Below are positions 21,079 to 29,334 of a stretch of DNA of 64,000 nucleotides, one piece after another. Location of the stretch: assembly GCF_002879885.1 (NCBI RefSeq), contig NZ_PNYA01000018.1, positions 62,001 to 126,000 on the forward strand, written 5' to 3'. The notes beneath the pieces were generated by a model that had not been told where the DNA came from, did no database searches, and saw nothing but the letters and a program-made list of their open reading frames with translations. How positions within the stretch are numbered: the stretch's first letter is position 1; every line of letters starts with the position of its first letter. Source of the DNA: Trinickia dabaoshanensis (GTDB lineage Bacteria > Pseudomonadota > Gammaproteobacteria > Burkholderiales > Burkholderiaceae). Both the position numbers and the translations under genes were made by a program.

Positions 21079-21930
21079 TCAGCCTTTCGTGGCGCCGAAA
21101 GTCAGACCGGCAACGAAATGCTTTTGCATGGCGAAGAACATGGCCACCGAGGGCAACGCCGCCAGCACGGAGCCGGCCGAGACGAGATTCCAAGCCGTCG
21201 TCCATTGCCCCTTGAGCGCGGCCACGCCGACGGTGATCGGCGCGGCGTCATCGCCCTGCGTGAGGCACAGCGCCCAGAAGTAGTCGTTCCAGACGAAGGT
21301 GAAGACGAGAATCGCCAACGCCGCGAGCGCCGGCCGCACGAGCGGAAGCACCACGCGCATGTAGATCGCCCATTCGCTCGCACCTTCGATACGCGCGGCC
21401 TCGATCAGCTCATAGGGCAGTTCGCGGATGAAGTTGCGCAGGAAGAGTGTGCAAAATCCCGTTTGAAAAGCCGCGTGAAAGACGATGAGGGCACCCACGG
21501 TGTTATAGAGATTGAGGCTCGCCATCAATTCGCGCACCGGGATCATCAAGATCTGGATCGGTACGAAGTTTCCCGCCACGAACAAACCGAGCAACGCGGC
21601 GTTGCCCCGGAAACGGTAATTGGCCAGCGCATGCCCTGCCATCGAGGCGAGGAAGATCGAGACCGCAACCGCGGGCAACGTGATCGCGCAGCTATTCCAA
21701 AAGTAATGGAGCATCGGCGTCTGCGTGAGCGCAGTGCCGTAGTTCGCCACGAGCGCGAAATGCTTCGGCCATCCCCAGTAATCGCCGGCCAAGAGTTCGT
21801 CGCTCGAGCGCACCGACGTGACGAGAACGGCAAGCAACGGGACGAGCCACAGCAACAGCGCGAACGGCAAAGAGACGCGGTAGATCGCCCTCGGTATGGG
21901 ACGCCACCGCTGAACGGGCATGGGATACAT
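21079..21930 (-). CDS. Carbohydrate ABC transporter permease, MalG type (cluster 2)
   Basis: A 283-residue permease with six membrane segments and the EAA loop EAARIEGASEWAIYMRVVLPLVRP. ATG 21930 matches the start of its cluster-1 paralogue (MYPMPV in both) and is preferred over the longer frame to 21978. It follows the MalF-type gene by 11 bases. Confidence 0.92.
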   Translation of the reverse strand: MYPMPVQRWRPIPRAIYRVSLPFALLLWLVPLLAVLVTSVRSSDELLAGDYWGWPKHFALVANYGTALTQTPMLHYFWNSCAITLPAVAVSIFLASMAGHALANYRFRGNAALLGLFVAGNFVPIQILMIPVRELMASLNLYNTVGALIVFHAAFQTGFCTLFLRNFIRELPYELIEAARIEGASEWAIYMRVVLPLVRPALAALAILVFTFVWNDYFWALCLTQGDDAAPITVGVAALKGQWTTAWNLVSAGSVLAALPSVAMFFAMQKHFVAGLTFGATKG

Positions 21931-21941
21931 TGCGAAACTCC

Positions 21942-22859
21942 TTACGACTCGTTGCGCACGAGGCGCCGCAGTTGCCAAGCGATATAAACGAGCATGATGG
22001 CGAACAGCACGACGGCGATGGCGGCCGAATAGCCTTCGCGGTAATACTTGATCGCTTGGTCGTACATGAAGTAGGCAAGCACGGTCGAGCTATCGAACGG
22101 GCCGCCGCCGCTCATCACGGAGATGAGATCGAAGCTGCGCAATGCGCCGATGACGGTCAATACGACCGCCATGAACGTGGCTGGACGTAGCTGCGGCAAG
22201 ATCACATGCCATAAAAGCGCCGCGCCGCGTGCCCCTTCCATGCGCGCCGCCTCGATAATTTCCGGATTGATTCCCGTGAGCCCGGTCAGGTAGAGGATCA
22301 TGCAAAAGGGAATCTGCGGCCAAAGCGCGGCGAAAATGATGCCGTACGTAACGTAGTGTGGGTCACCGAGCACGGGAATGCCGTGCCCCACGATCAGCTT
22401 CAACAAACCGAACGTCGGATCGTAGAACCACGAGAACACGAGTCCGACGACGACGCCCGGCAACACGAACGGTGCGAAGAACAGCGACTTCACGAGCCGA
22501 ATGCCGAATACGTTCTGATTCAGGTACAACGCAAGCGCCAACCCGGCGGGCGGCGCGAGCAGGAATAGCACGAGCCAAATCAGATTGTTCTTCAGCGCGA
22601 CATAGAACGTATCGGAGGCAAACATCTCCCGATAGTTATCGAGGCCGGCAAACGTCTTATCCGTCATCCCGTCCCAATGATGGAAACTGAGCCAGATACT
22701 GCTCAAGATCGGATAGATGACGAACACGGAGAACAGCACCAGTCCCGGCAGCAAGAAAAGCAGTGCGGCCCGCGTCCGTCGCTCGCCGAGCGGCATCGGC
22801 TTTTTCGCCGCCGCGCGCGCGCCTCTTCGCAACGATCGCTGAGTTACGGAAATCGACAT
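21942..22859 (-). CDS. Sugar ABC transporter permease, MalF type (cluster 2)
   Basis: A 305-residue permease. ATG 22859 has GGAG 9 bases upstream; an in-frame TTG at 22877 would add six residues. The EAA motif is EAARMEGARGAALLWHVILPQLRP. The arginine/lysine-rich N-terminus is shorter than in the cluster-1 paralogue. Partner of the MalG-type protein encoded immediately downstream. Confidence 0.92.
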   Translation of the reverse strand: MSISVTQRSLRRGARAAAKKPMPLGERRTRAALLFLLPGLVLFSVFVIYPILSSIWLSFHHWDGMTDKTFAGLDNYREMFASDTFYVALKNNLIWLVLFLLAPPAGLALALYLNQNVFGIRLVKSLFFAPFVLPGVVVGLVFSWFYDPTFGLLKLIVGHGIPVLGDPHYVTYGIIFAALWPQIPFCMILYLTGLTGINPEIIEAARMEGARGAALLWHVILPQLRPATFMAVVLTVIGALRSFDLISVMSGGGPFDSSTVLAYFMYDQAIKYYREGYSAAIAVVLFAIMLVYIAWQLRRLVRNES

Positions 22860-22923
22860 TGATTCGTACTCCGACAAAATTGGACGGGGGACAGCCGCGC
22901 CCTCCCCCGATCGCTCGCTAAGC

Positions 22924-24165
22924 CTACTTCTTATAGATGCGCTTACGTGTGGCCTCGAGGTGTTGCAAGATCGAATCGAGTTGGCTCGGGTCGGAGTAGA
23001 ACTGCTGCATCGCCTTCATCCCCTCGTCCGCCATTTCCTTGGTCATATCGCGGTCGTAAAACTGGGCGATGCCCCCCGTGGTGCTCGACAGCGTATGAAA
23101 ACCCACCTTCGAGATGGGGTCCTGCGGCTCGGCCGCCCGGTTGTTCGACGGCAATTGCCCCCAGCCTTTCGCGAGTTCGCCGTTGATTTCCGGCTGTCCC
23201 ATGAAGGCCAGCAAGCGCCGCGCATCGGCCTTGTTCTTCGCCTTGGCCGGCATGATCAATACGTTGACGGGGCCGTCTTCGGCGACAGGAATCGAAGCAT
23301 CGATGATCGGAAAGCGGAAGTAACCCATCTCACTACGGGTTGCCGGCGGCAGGCCCGCCGAAAAGAACGTCCCCATCAACAGCATCGCGGCTTGCCCGTT
23401 GACGAGCAGCGGACTGGTCGAATCGACGTCGTACGACAGCGCGTTATCGATGAAATACTTGTCGTCGATCAGCGTCTTCCACGTTTCGTACACGCGCTTG
23501 ACGCGGGGGTCCGTATAAGCCACGTCGCCGGCCATCAATTGTTGGTGGAACGCATAGCCGTTCACGCGCAAGTCCAGATAATCGAACCACGCGGCCAACG
23601 TCCATGCATCGCGCGCGGGAACGGCAATCGGAGCAATGCCTGCTGCCTTCAGCTTCTTGCAGTCGTCCAGCAGTTGCGCCCAAGTCGTGGGCTCAGAGGT
23701 AATACCGGCCTTTTGAAACAAGTCCTTTCGGTAGAAGAAACCGTACGCGTCGGTGCCGAGCGGCACGCTGTACTGCTTGCCCGCATACGTCGACGAACTC
23801 TTGACCGAGGCATACGTCTGATTCCAGCCGTTCTTCTGCCAATCCGGCGTCAAATCCGCCAGCAACCCGCGCTTGGCGAAATAGGCCATGCGCTCGCCGT
23901 TGTGCCAACTGAGCACGTCGGGCGGATCTGTCGCAAGCCAGCCCGACATCTGCACCTTGTAAGCCTCCTCGCCCACGTAGCTGACTTTCAAATCCACATC
24001 CGGATTGGCCTTCTTGAATTCGTCGAACGCGTTTTGCCACGTCGAACGCTGATTGCCTCGCGCCGATACCGTGACGTTCAGCGTTCCGGCCTGCGCGTTG
24101 GATACTGCGGCGAAGGTTGCACAAGTCATGCAAGCGAGCGCGAGCATGCGAACGGGTAACTTCAT
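22924..24165 (-). CDS. Sugar ABC transporter substrate-binding protein (cluster 2)
   Basis: A 413-residue periplasmic binding protein. ATG 24165 follows AAGGAGACAGAG and begins a clear signal peptide (MKLPVRMLALACMTCATFAAVSNAQA); the frame is open further upstream but without coding features. The mature sequence parallels the protein at 6583-7836 (PDVLSWHNGERMAYFAKRGL, YDRDMTKEMADEGMK, ending RKRIYKK). Substrate by context: beta-galactosides. Confidence 0.93.
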   Translation of the reverse strand: MKLPVRMLALACMTCATFAAVSNAQAGTLNVTVSARGNQRSTWQNAFDEFKKANPDVDLKVSYVGEEAYKVQMSGWLATDPPDVLSWHNGERMAYFAKRGLLADLTPDWQKNGWNQTYASVKSSSTYAGKQYSVPLGTDAYGFFYRKDLFQKAGITSEPTTWAQLLDDCKKLKAAGIAPIAVPARDAWTLAAWFDYLDLRVNGYAFHQQLMAGDVAYTDPRVKRVYETWKTLIDDKYFIDNALSYDVDSTSPLLVNGQAAMLLMGTFFSAGLPPATRSEMGYFRFPIIDASIPVAEDGPVNVLIMPAKAKNKADARRLLAFMGQPEINGELAKGWGQLPSNNRAAEPQDPISKVGFHTLSSTTGGIAQFYDRDMTKEMADEGMKAMQQFYSDPSQLDSILQHLEATRKRIYKK

Positions 24166-24224
24166 CTCTGTCTCCTTTCGTTGGTCTTGGGGTCGGTCAG
24201 CCGACCGTTTGCTGCGGCGGTTTG

Positions 24225-25391
24225 CTATGCGGTCATCAGCGCGTCGCGCGTACGAGCGAGTTCGATTGCATTGCCTGTTTCGTCGAATAAGTGCCAAGCG
24301 CCGTCGGTCAAGTGAAACGCCTGCCGATCGCCGGGGTGCAGCGCGCAGGTGCCCTGCGCCTTGGCCAGCAACGGCGCGCCGCCGGGTTGATCGAGGTGGA
24401 CGTAGGCCGCCTCGCCCAGTTGCTCGACGAGTTGCACCGTGCGCACGATCGATCGCCTGCGCGCCGCCACGTCGACCTCGGGCGCAGCCGAAAGGTGCTC
24501 AGGGCGAATGCCCAACGTGACGGGCTGCCCGGCCGCAAGCGGTAGATTCATTGCGTTCCCCGGCAGCATCAAGCGTTCGTCGCTATCGTTCAATCGAAGT
24601 CCGACCCAATCGTCGCCGGCCGATTCGATCGTGGCGGGGAGAAAGTTCATCCGGGGCGATCCGATAAAGCCCGCCACGAACAAGCTCGCGGGCCGATGAT
24701 AGAGATCGAGCGGCGCGCCGATCTGCGCGATGCTGCCCGAGCGGGCGACTTCCTCTCCGGCGCGCAGCAGGACGATTTTGTCGGCGAGCGTCATCGCCTC
24801 GACTTGATCGTGCGTGACGTACACCGAACTCGCCTCGCGAAAACGGCTATGGAGGCGCGCGATTTCGATGCGCGTTTGGCCGCGCAATGCCGCGTCGAGA
24901 TTCGACAGCGGCTCGTCGAAAAGAAACACTTTCGGCTCGCGCACGATGGCACGCCCGATCGCCACGCGCTGGCGCTGGCCGCCCGAGAGTTCTCGCGGCT
25001 TGCGCGCAAGCAATGCCTCGAGTTGCAGCACGCGGGCCGCCTCCACTACACGGCGGCGGATCTCGTCTTTAGGCACACGAGCGATGCGCAAGCCGAAACC
25101 CATGTTCTCGAACACCGACATATGCGGAAACAGCGCATAGCTTTGAAACACCATGGCGACGCCACGCTCTGCCGGCGGCGTCTCGTTCATCCGCTCGCCC
25201 GCGATGCACAATTCACCGGTGGTCAAGTCCTCGAGGCCCGCGATGATGCGCAACAGCGTGGACTTGCCGCAGCCCGACGGTCCCAGAAACACACAGAACT
25301 CATGCTGCGCAATATCCAAGTTGACTTCGCGCAGCACAGGCGCGTGCTGCCCGTACTGCTTCGAAACATGCCGCAACGAAATAGACGCCAT
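24225..25391 (-). CDS. ABC transporter ATP-binding protein, MalK/UgpC type (cluster 2)
   Basis: A 388-residue ATPase with intact Walker A (GPSGCGKST), signature (LSGGQRQRVAIGRA), Walker B (VFLFDEPLSNLD) and switch His (YVTHDQVEAMT), plus a C-terminal TOBE domain. It is the first gene of the cluster-2 operon, 41 bases downstream of the operator at 25432-25449, and so mirrors the arrangement of cluster 1. Confidence 0.93.
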   Translation of the reverse strand: MASISLRHVSKQYGQHAPVLREVNLDIAQHEFCVFLGPSGCGKSTLLRIIAGLEDLTTGELCIAGERMNETPPAERGVAMVFQSYALFPHMSVFENMGFGLRIARVPKDEIRRRVVEAARVLQLEALLARKPRELSGGQRQRVAIGRAIVREPKVFLFDEPLSNLDAALRGQTRIEIARLHSRFREASSVYVTHDQVEAMTLADKIVLLRAGEEVARSGSIAQIGAPLDLYHRPASLFVAGFIGSPRMNFLPATIESAGDDWVGLRLNDSDERLMLPGNAMNLPLAAGQPVTLGIRPEHLSAAPEVDVAARRRSIVRTVQLVEQLGEAAYVHLDQPGGAPLLAKAQGTCALHPGDRQAFHLTDGAWHLFDETGNAIELARTRDALMTA

Positions 25392-25431
25392 CAGCCCCTC
25401 CGCTGCGCAGACGTTGCGCCGGTGACAAACG

Positions 25432-25449
25432 AATTTAAGCGCTTAAATT
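25432..25449. promoter_or_regulatory. LacI-type operator, 18-bp perfect palindrome (cluster 2)
   Basis: AATTTAAGCGCTTAAATT is a perfect inverted repeat in the 255-base gap between the divergent ABC ATPase and LacI genes. It shares the central ATTTAAGCGCTTAAAT with the GH53 site exactly, and TTAAGCGCTTAA with the cluster-1 site. Confidence 0.85.
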
Positions 25450-25646
25450 TCTGTCGCCAAAACCGCCCATATGCTCGTACCATGTCGTCTCCGCTGTTAT
25501 GCAATGCTGTCTCGATGGGATGGAACGTAGCGCAATCGATCGAGGTTGCGCAACGTTTGGGAAACCGTCCCAGCATTTGAACAATGCGCGCATTTTGCGC
25601 CGCCGCGCCGGCGCTTTTCGTCGTTTGAAGTCGGGGGAAACAGTTT

Positions 25647-26660
25647 GTGGTGACGCTGGCCGAAGTCGCGCGACGCGCGAAAGTCACGGGCGCAACCGTC
25701 TCGAACGTATTGCGCAATCCGCAGAAAGTGAAACCGGAAACCGTCGAGCGGGTGATGGCGGCGATCCGCGAACTCGGATACCGGCCCAATCTCACCGCGC
25801 GCGCATTGGCACGAGGGCGTACCTCGACCCTTGCGTTGATGCTGTCGAACATCACGAATCCGTTCTATCCCGAGTTCGTATTGGCGGCCGAACGGGAAGC
25901 GCGCAAACGCGGTTATTTTCTGCTCGTCTGCAATACCGACGACGATCCCGCCATCACGCGCGCGTATTTGGACCAAATCGCCGGTTCGCTTGCCTCGGGG
26001 GTCATCGTCATGAATACCGACCTCGGCGAGCGGGAGTTGACAGACATTGCGCGCAAGGGCATCGCCGTCGTCCTTTGCATGTGGGAGCACGTGCAAGCCT
26101 CGCTCGCGCTGCCCTGCGTCACGGTGGATTTCGCCGCGGCGGGCGCGCTGGCCGCGGCGCATTTATCGGGGCTCGGGCATCGCAAGTTCGGCGCGCTCGT
26201 CGGTGCGGGCTCCGGTGGCCCTCAAACGATCCGGCTCGACGGCTTCGCCGCCGCGCTCGCGGCGCATGGCCACCCGGAGAAGTCGCTAGCCGTCGTTCAG
26301 TCGCACGATTCGATCGAAAGCGGATACGAAGGCGCCATGCAACTCATGCGCGGCAAGCCCGCGGTGACGGCCATCTTCGCGACGAACGATTTGATGGCGA
26401 TCGGGGCGATGCAAGCCGCCGCGGATCTCGGCAAGCGCGTGCCGGACGACCTTTCCGTGATCGGCCTCACCGACATTACCCTTGCGCATCAGTTTCGTCC
26501 CGCATTGACGACGATCAGGTTGCCCACGGCGGACATCGCCGCGCGCTCGGTCGCCCTGGCACTGGAGATGGTGGAAGGCACCGCGCCGACGCAGGAGCGT
26601 TACGTGGTCCGCGCGCCCGAGTTGATCGTGCGCGAGTCGACGGGACCGAGGAAGCGATGA
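25647..26660 (+). CDS. LacI-family transcriptional regulator (galactoside cluster 2)
   Basis: A 337-residue LacI-type repressor beginning at GTG 25647 (or the adjacent GTG 25650). Helix-turn-helix VTLAEVARRAKVTGATVSNVL, hinge LTARALARGR, then the sugar-sensing domain (LALMLSNITNPFYPEFVLAAE). It is divergent from the cluster-2 transport operon, with the operator in between. Its close similarity to the regulator at 2093-3133 and the shared operator core suggest cross-regulation. Confidence 0.92.
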   Translation: MVTLAEVARRAKVTGATVSNVLRNPQKVKPETVERVMAAIRELGYRPNLTARALARGRTSTLALMLSNITNPFYPEFVLAAEREARKRGYFLLVCNTDDDPAITRAYLDQIAGSLASGVIVMNTDLGERELTDIARKGIAVVLCMWEHVQASLALPCVTVDFAAAGALAAAHLSGLGHRKFGALVGAGSGGPQTIRLDGFAAALAAHGHPEKSLAVVQSHDSIESGYEGAMQLMRGKPAVTAIFATNDLMAIGAMQAAADLGKRVPDDLSVIGLTDITLAHQFRPALTTIRLPTADIAARSVALALEMVEGTAPTQERYVVRAPELIVRESTGPRKR

Positions 26661-26692
26661 GCGGATGGTTTCGATGGTCGCGGGCATCAACC

Positions 26693-26720
26693 TTGCCAGT
26701 TCGTCACCCGTGTCTATACT
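26693..26720 (+). promoter_or_regulatory. Candidate sigma-70-type promoter for the stressosome operon
   Basis: TTGCCA (26693-26698) and TATACT (26715-26720) are separated by 16 bases, in the 297-base gap between the LacI stop and ATG 26958. The rest of that gap shows an open frame without coding character. The long leader downstream of this promoter is unexplained. Confidence 0.4.
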
Positions 26721-26957
26721 TCGATCAATTGCCCAATTATCGGGTTGAATGGGTGCGATTCGGCTAAAACGCATACCGCTAACCGTCATCGCCGTCGTGG
26801 CGTGAAATGTATTCGCATGGCATACCGGACCGCCGTCTTCATGGCGGCGCGGTGTGCCGCCGGTAGGCCAAGCGCTGCCGGCGAGCCGTGTCAGAACCCC
26901 CAATCCGATGTGTGCTCAGGGGCGTATCTCGCTCCGGTGGCAACCGAGGAGGTGCGC

Positions 26958-27929
26958 ATGCCAGGCCACGCAGACTCACGCGAATCGCTCGCCTTGATGC
27001 ATCAAATGGGGCTGACGAGCGGTGCGATCGAGCGCCGCAAACAGATCGTCGGGCTCACCCCGGTCGATTTGGAGCGAATCGAGACCATCAAAGACGTCGT
27101 GTTGCGGGAGTTGGACGACTACGCAGCGGCCTTCTTCGACCATTTAGCGAAGCTCGAGGAGGCGCGTCCTTTGATCGAGAATCGCGCTCTTGCGGAAAGA
27201 GCGCGGCAACTGAAGCTCGAACATTTGCGCGGTCTCGTATCCGGCGACTACGGGGAGCGATACGTCGAGCAACGAATCGAATTGGGGCTTCTGTACGCGG
27301 CAGCGGGGCTCGACACGCGCGTCTTTCTCGGCGCCTTTCTGAACCTGCTCCGGCATATCGGCACCCAGATCGTGCGGCACGCCAATCGCGCGCCGGTCGA
27401 TGCATTTGAAGCGTTCATGTCGTTGAAGAAGGTCGCTTTCTTCGACCTCGGCCTCATCGTCGACGTACTCGTTTTCGAGCGCGAGCGGATCATTCGTCAA
27501 CAGCAAGACGCCATACGCGAACTCTCCACGCCGGTGCTGCAATTGCGCGATCGCTTGTTGCTATTGCCCATCATCGGCGTGATCGATACCTACCGCGCGC
27601 GCCTCATTACCGAGAGCTTGCTGGAGGCGATACGGTCCAACCGCGCGAAGATGGTCGTGATGGACATCACGGGCGTCGCGACGATCGACTCACGGGTCGC
27701 GAACCACATCCTGCAAACGGTCACGGCCGCGCGCCTGATGGGCGCGAAGGTCATCGTGACCGGCATCTCCGCGCCGGTGGCGCAGTCGCTCGTCGCGCTC
27801 GGCATCGAGCTTGGCGGCCTCGATACGGTCGGCGATCTGCAAGGCGGCATCGAGCTGGCCGAGCGCAATCTCGGCTATCGAGTGATACCCGGCGAGCCGG
27901 CGCCCGCGCTCGCCAACGTGGCGAGTTGA
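26958..27929 (+). CDS. rsbR: Stressosome scaffold/sensor protein RsbR (globin-like + STAS)
   Basis: A 323-residue protein: an N-terminal helical globin-like sensor (about residues 25-180), the linker ELSTPVLQLRDRLLLLPIIG (189-208), and a C-terminal STAS domain (about 195-312). It would build the stressosome core with RsbS and hold RsbT. The positions equivalent to the Bacillus RsbRA phosphothreonines appear as S245 (ATIDSRVANH) and S277 (VAQSLVALGI). In the globin-like part, aligning by eye to globin-coupled sensors puts Y113 (LLYAAAGLD) where a proximal histidine would be, so haem ligation by His is not supported. GAGGAGG at 26946-26952 fixes ATG 26958; the frame is open upstream to 26745 but without RsbR similarity. 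RsbS follows after 4 bases. Confidence 0.88.
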   Translation: MPGHADSRESLALMHQMGLTSGAIERRKQIVGLTPVDLERIETIKDVVLRELDDYAAAFFDHLAKLEEARPLIENRALAERARQLKLEHLRGLVSGDYGERYVEQRIELGLLYAAAGLDTRVFLGAFLNLLRHIGTQIVRHANRAPVDAFEAFMSLKKVAFFDLGLIVDVLVFERERIIRQQQDAIRELSTPVLQLRDRLLLLPIIGVIDTYRARLITESLLEAIRSNRAKMVVMDITGVATIDSRVANHILQTVTAARLMGAKVIVTGISAPVAQSLVALGIELGGLDTVGDLQGGIELAERNLGYRVIPGEPAPALANVAS

Positions 27930-27933
27930 AACA

Positions 27934-28326
27934 GTGTCCGTTCCCATCCTCAAGCTCGGCGACGTACTCATCACGACCATTCAGTCGGCACTCTCGGATC
28001 AGGACCTGATCGAACTGCGCGACGATTTCGCGGAGAAGGTCGGGCGATTCCGAAGCCGCGGGGTCGTCATCGACGTGACGGCGCTCGACGTCCTCGATTC
28101 GTTCGCCACGCGAACGCTACGCGGCATTGCGTATGTGGCGAAGCTGCGCGGGGCCACGACGGTTGTCGTCGGCATTCAGCCCGAAGTCGCGTTCGCGATG
28201 GTGCAATTGGGTCTTGATCTCGAGGACGTGGCGACGGCGCTCGACTTGGACGAAGGCCTCGACTACCTGCGCAATTGCAGTAGCGATGACAAGAGCGCGA
28301 GCAGGAGCGAGGATCATGACAACTGA
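27934..28326 (+). CDS. rsbS: Stressosome protein RsbS (single STAS domain)
   Basis: A 130-residue STAS protein starting at GTG 27934. It matches RsbS from the start (SVPILKLGDVLITTIQSALSD) and keeps the phospho-acceptor serine S56 in LDVLDSFATRTL, the residue phosphorylated by RsbT. About 20 residues of polar tail (SSDDKSASRSEDHD) follow the domain. Its 3' end overlaps rsbT by 11 bases. Confidence 0.92.
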   Translation: MSVPILKLGDVLITTIQSALSDQDLIELRDDFAEKVGRFRSRGVVIDVTALDVLDSFATRTLRGIAYVAKLRGATTVVVGIQPEVAFAMVQLGLDLEDVATALDLDEGLDYLRNCSSDDKSASRSEDHDN

Positions 28327-28717
28327 AATTCGCGTGCCGATCGAGCGCGAGTCGGATGTCGTCGTCGCACGCCAAAAGGGGCGCGAATTGGCCGCCGACG
28401 TGGGGTTTTCGAATACCGATCGCACGATCATCGCCCTCGCGATTTCGGAGATCGCACGCAACATCGTCAGCTATGCGCACCGAGGCGAAGTCATCCTATG
28501 CCGGATCGACGATGGCGGGCGCATCGGGATTTCAATCGTGGCCGAGGACGAGGGCCCCGGCATCCCCGACATCGAACTCGCGATGCGCGATGGATATTCG
28601 ACGGCCAAAAGCCTCGGCGTAGGACTGCCGGGCACGAAACGCATCATGGACGAATTCCAACTCACGTCCGTCGTGGGGAAAGGCACCACCGTACGCATGA
28701 AGAGGTGGGTGCGATGA
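28316..28717 (+). CDS. rsbT: Serine kinase RsbT
   Basis: A 133-residue GHKL ATPase of the anti-sigma/RsbT family. The N-box is ISEIARNIVSYA (N49), and the G1 box DEGPGIPDIELAMRDGYSTAKSLGVGLPGTKR resembles Bacillus RsbT closely. It should phosphorylate RsbR/RsbS under stress and then be released to activate a partner carrying an RsbU-type N-terminal domain, here probably the histidine kinase encoded two genes downstream. The stop overlaps the rsbX start (ATGA at 28714-28717). Confidence 0.92.
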   Translation: MTTEIRVPIERESDVVVARQKGRELAADVGFSNTDRTIIALAISEIARNIVSYAHRGEVILCRIDDGGRIGISIVAEDEGPGIPDIELAMRDGYSTAKSLGVGLPGTKRIMDEFQLTSVVGKGTTVRMKRWVR

Positions 28718-29334
28718 AGGCTGTCGTCTCGCCGGGGCGCTCGGTCATCGAATGGGGATGGGCCGGCCGCGCGCTCGAGCACGTCTCCGGCGATATGCAC
28801 GCCGTCGTCGAGCACGAACATGGTGCGCTCGTCGCGCTGCTCGACGGCCTCGGGCACGGACCGGATGCGGCGAAGGCGGTCAGCGCCGCAATGCCGGTCA
28901 TGGAGGCGCACGCGGGTGCATCGTTGACCGAACTCGTGCAACGATGCCATGAGGCGCTACGCAAGACGCGCGGTGCCGTGATGAGCGTGGCATGGTTCGA
29001 CGCATGCGATGCATCGATGACCTGGGCAGGGGTCGGCAACGTCGATAGCCTGCTCATCCGCGCCGGCCCGAGTGCCTCGTTGCGCGACGAAGCGATCGCC
29101 GCGCGCGGCGGCGTGGTGGGCTACCGCCTGCCGTCGCTACGCGTGGAGCGCCATCCCGTGGCGCGCGGAGACACGCTCGTGATGGCGACCGACGGTATTC
29201 AAAGCTCGTTTGGCAAAGGCATCACCATGCAATTCGGCGTGCAAGAAATCGCCGAGTCGATTTTGGCGCGATACGCCAAGGGAACGGACGATGCGCATGT
29301 CCTGGTCGCCCGTTACGTTGGGGCGCCGCCATGA
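28714..29334 (+). CDS. rsbX: PP2C-type phosphatase RsbX
   Basis: A 206-residue SpoIIE/PP2C-like phosphatase. Metal-binding landmarks are LVALLDGLGHGPDAAKA near the N-terminus, MATDGIQSS late and TDDAHVLVARY at the end. It should dephosphorylate RsbS and RsbR to reset the stressosome. ATG 28714 overlaps the rsbT stop by four bases, and its own stop overlaps the kinase start (ATGA at 29331-29334), so all of rsbS to the kinase is translationally coupled. Confidence 0.9.
   Translation: MKAVVSPGRSVIEWGWAGRALEHVSGDMHAVVEHEHGALVALLDGLGHGPDAAKAVSAAMPVMEAHAGASLTELVQRCHEALRKTRGAVMSVAWFDACDASMTWAGVGNVDSLLIRAGPSASLRDEAIAARGGVVGYRLPSLRVERHPVARGDTLVMATDGIQSSFGKGITMQFGVQEIAESILARYAKGTDDAHVLVARYVGAPP

Noticed and set aside
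25499-26767. Plus-strand open frame of 422 codons overlapping the second LacI gene in another frame
   Set aside because: No domain is visible, the composition is Arg-rich and the LacI frame is fully supported.
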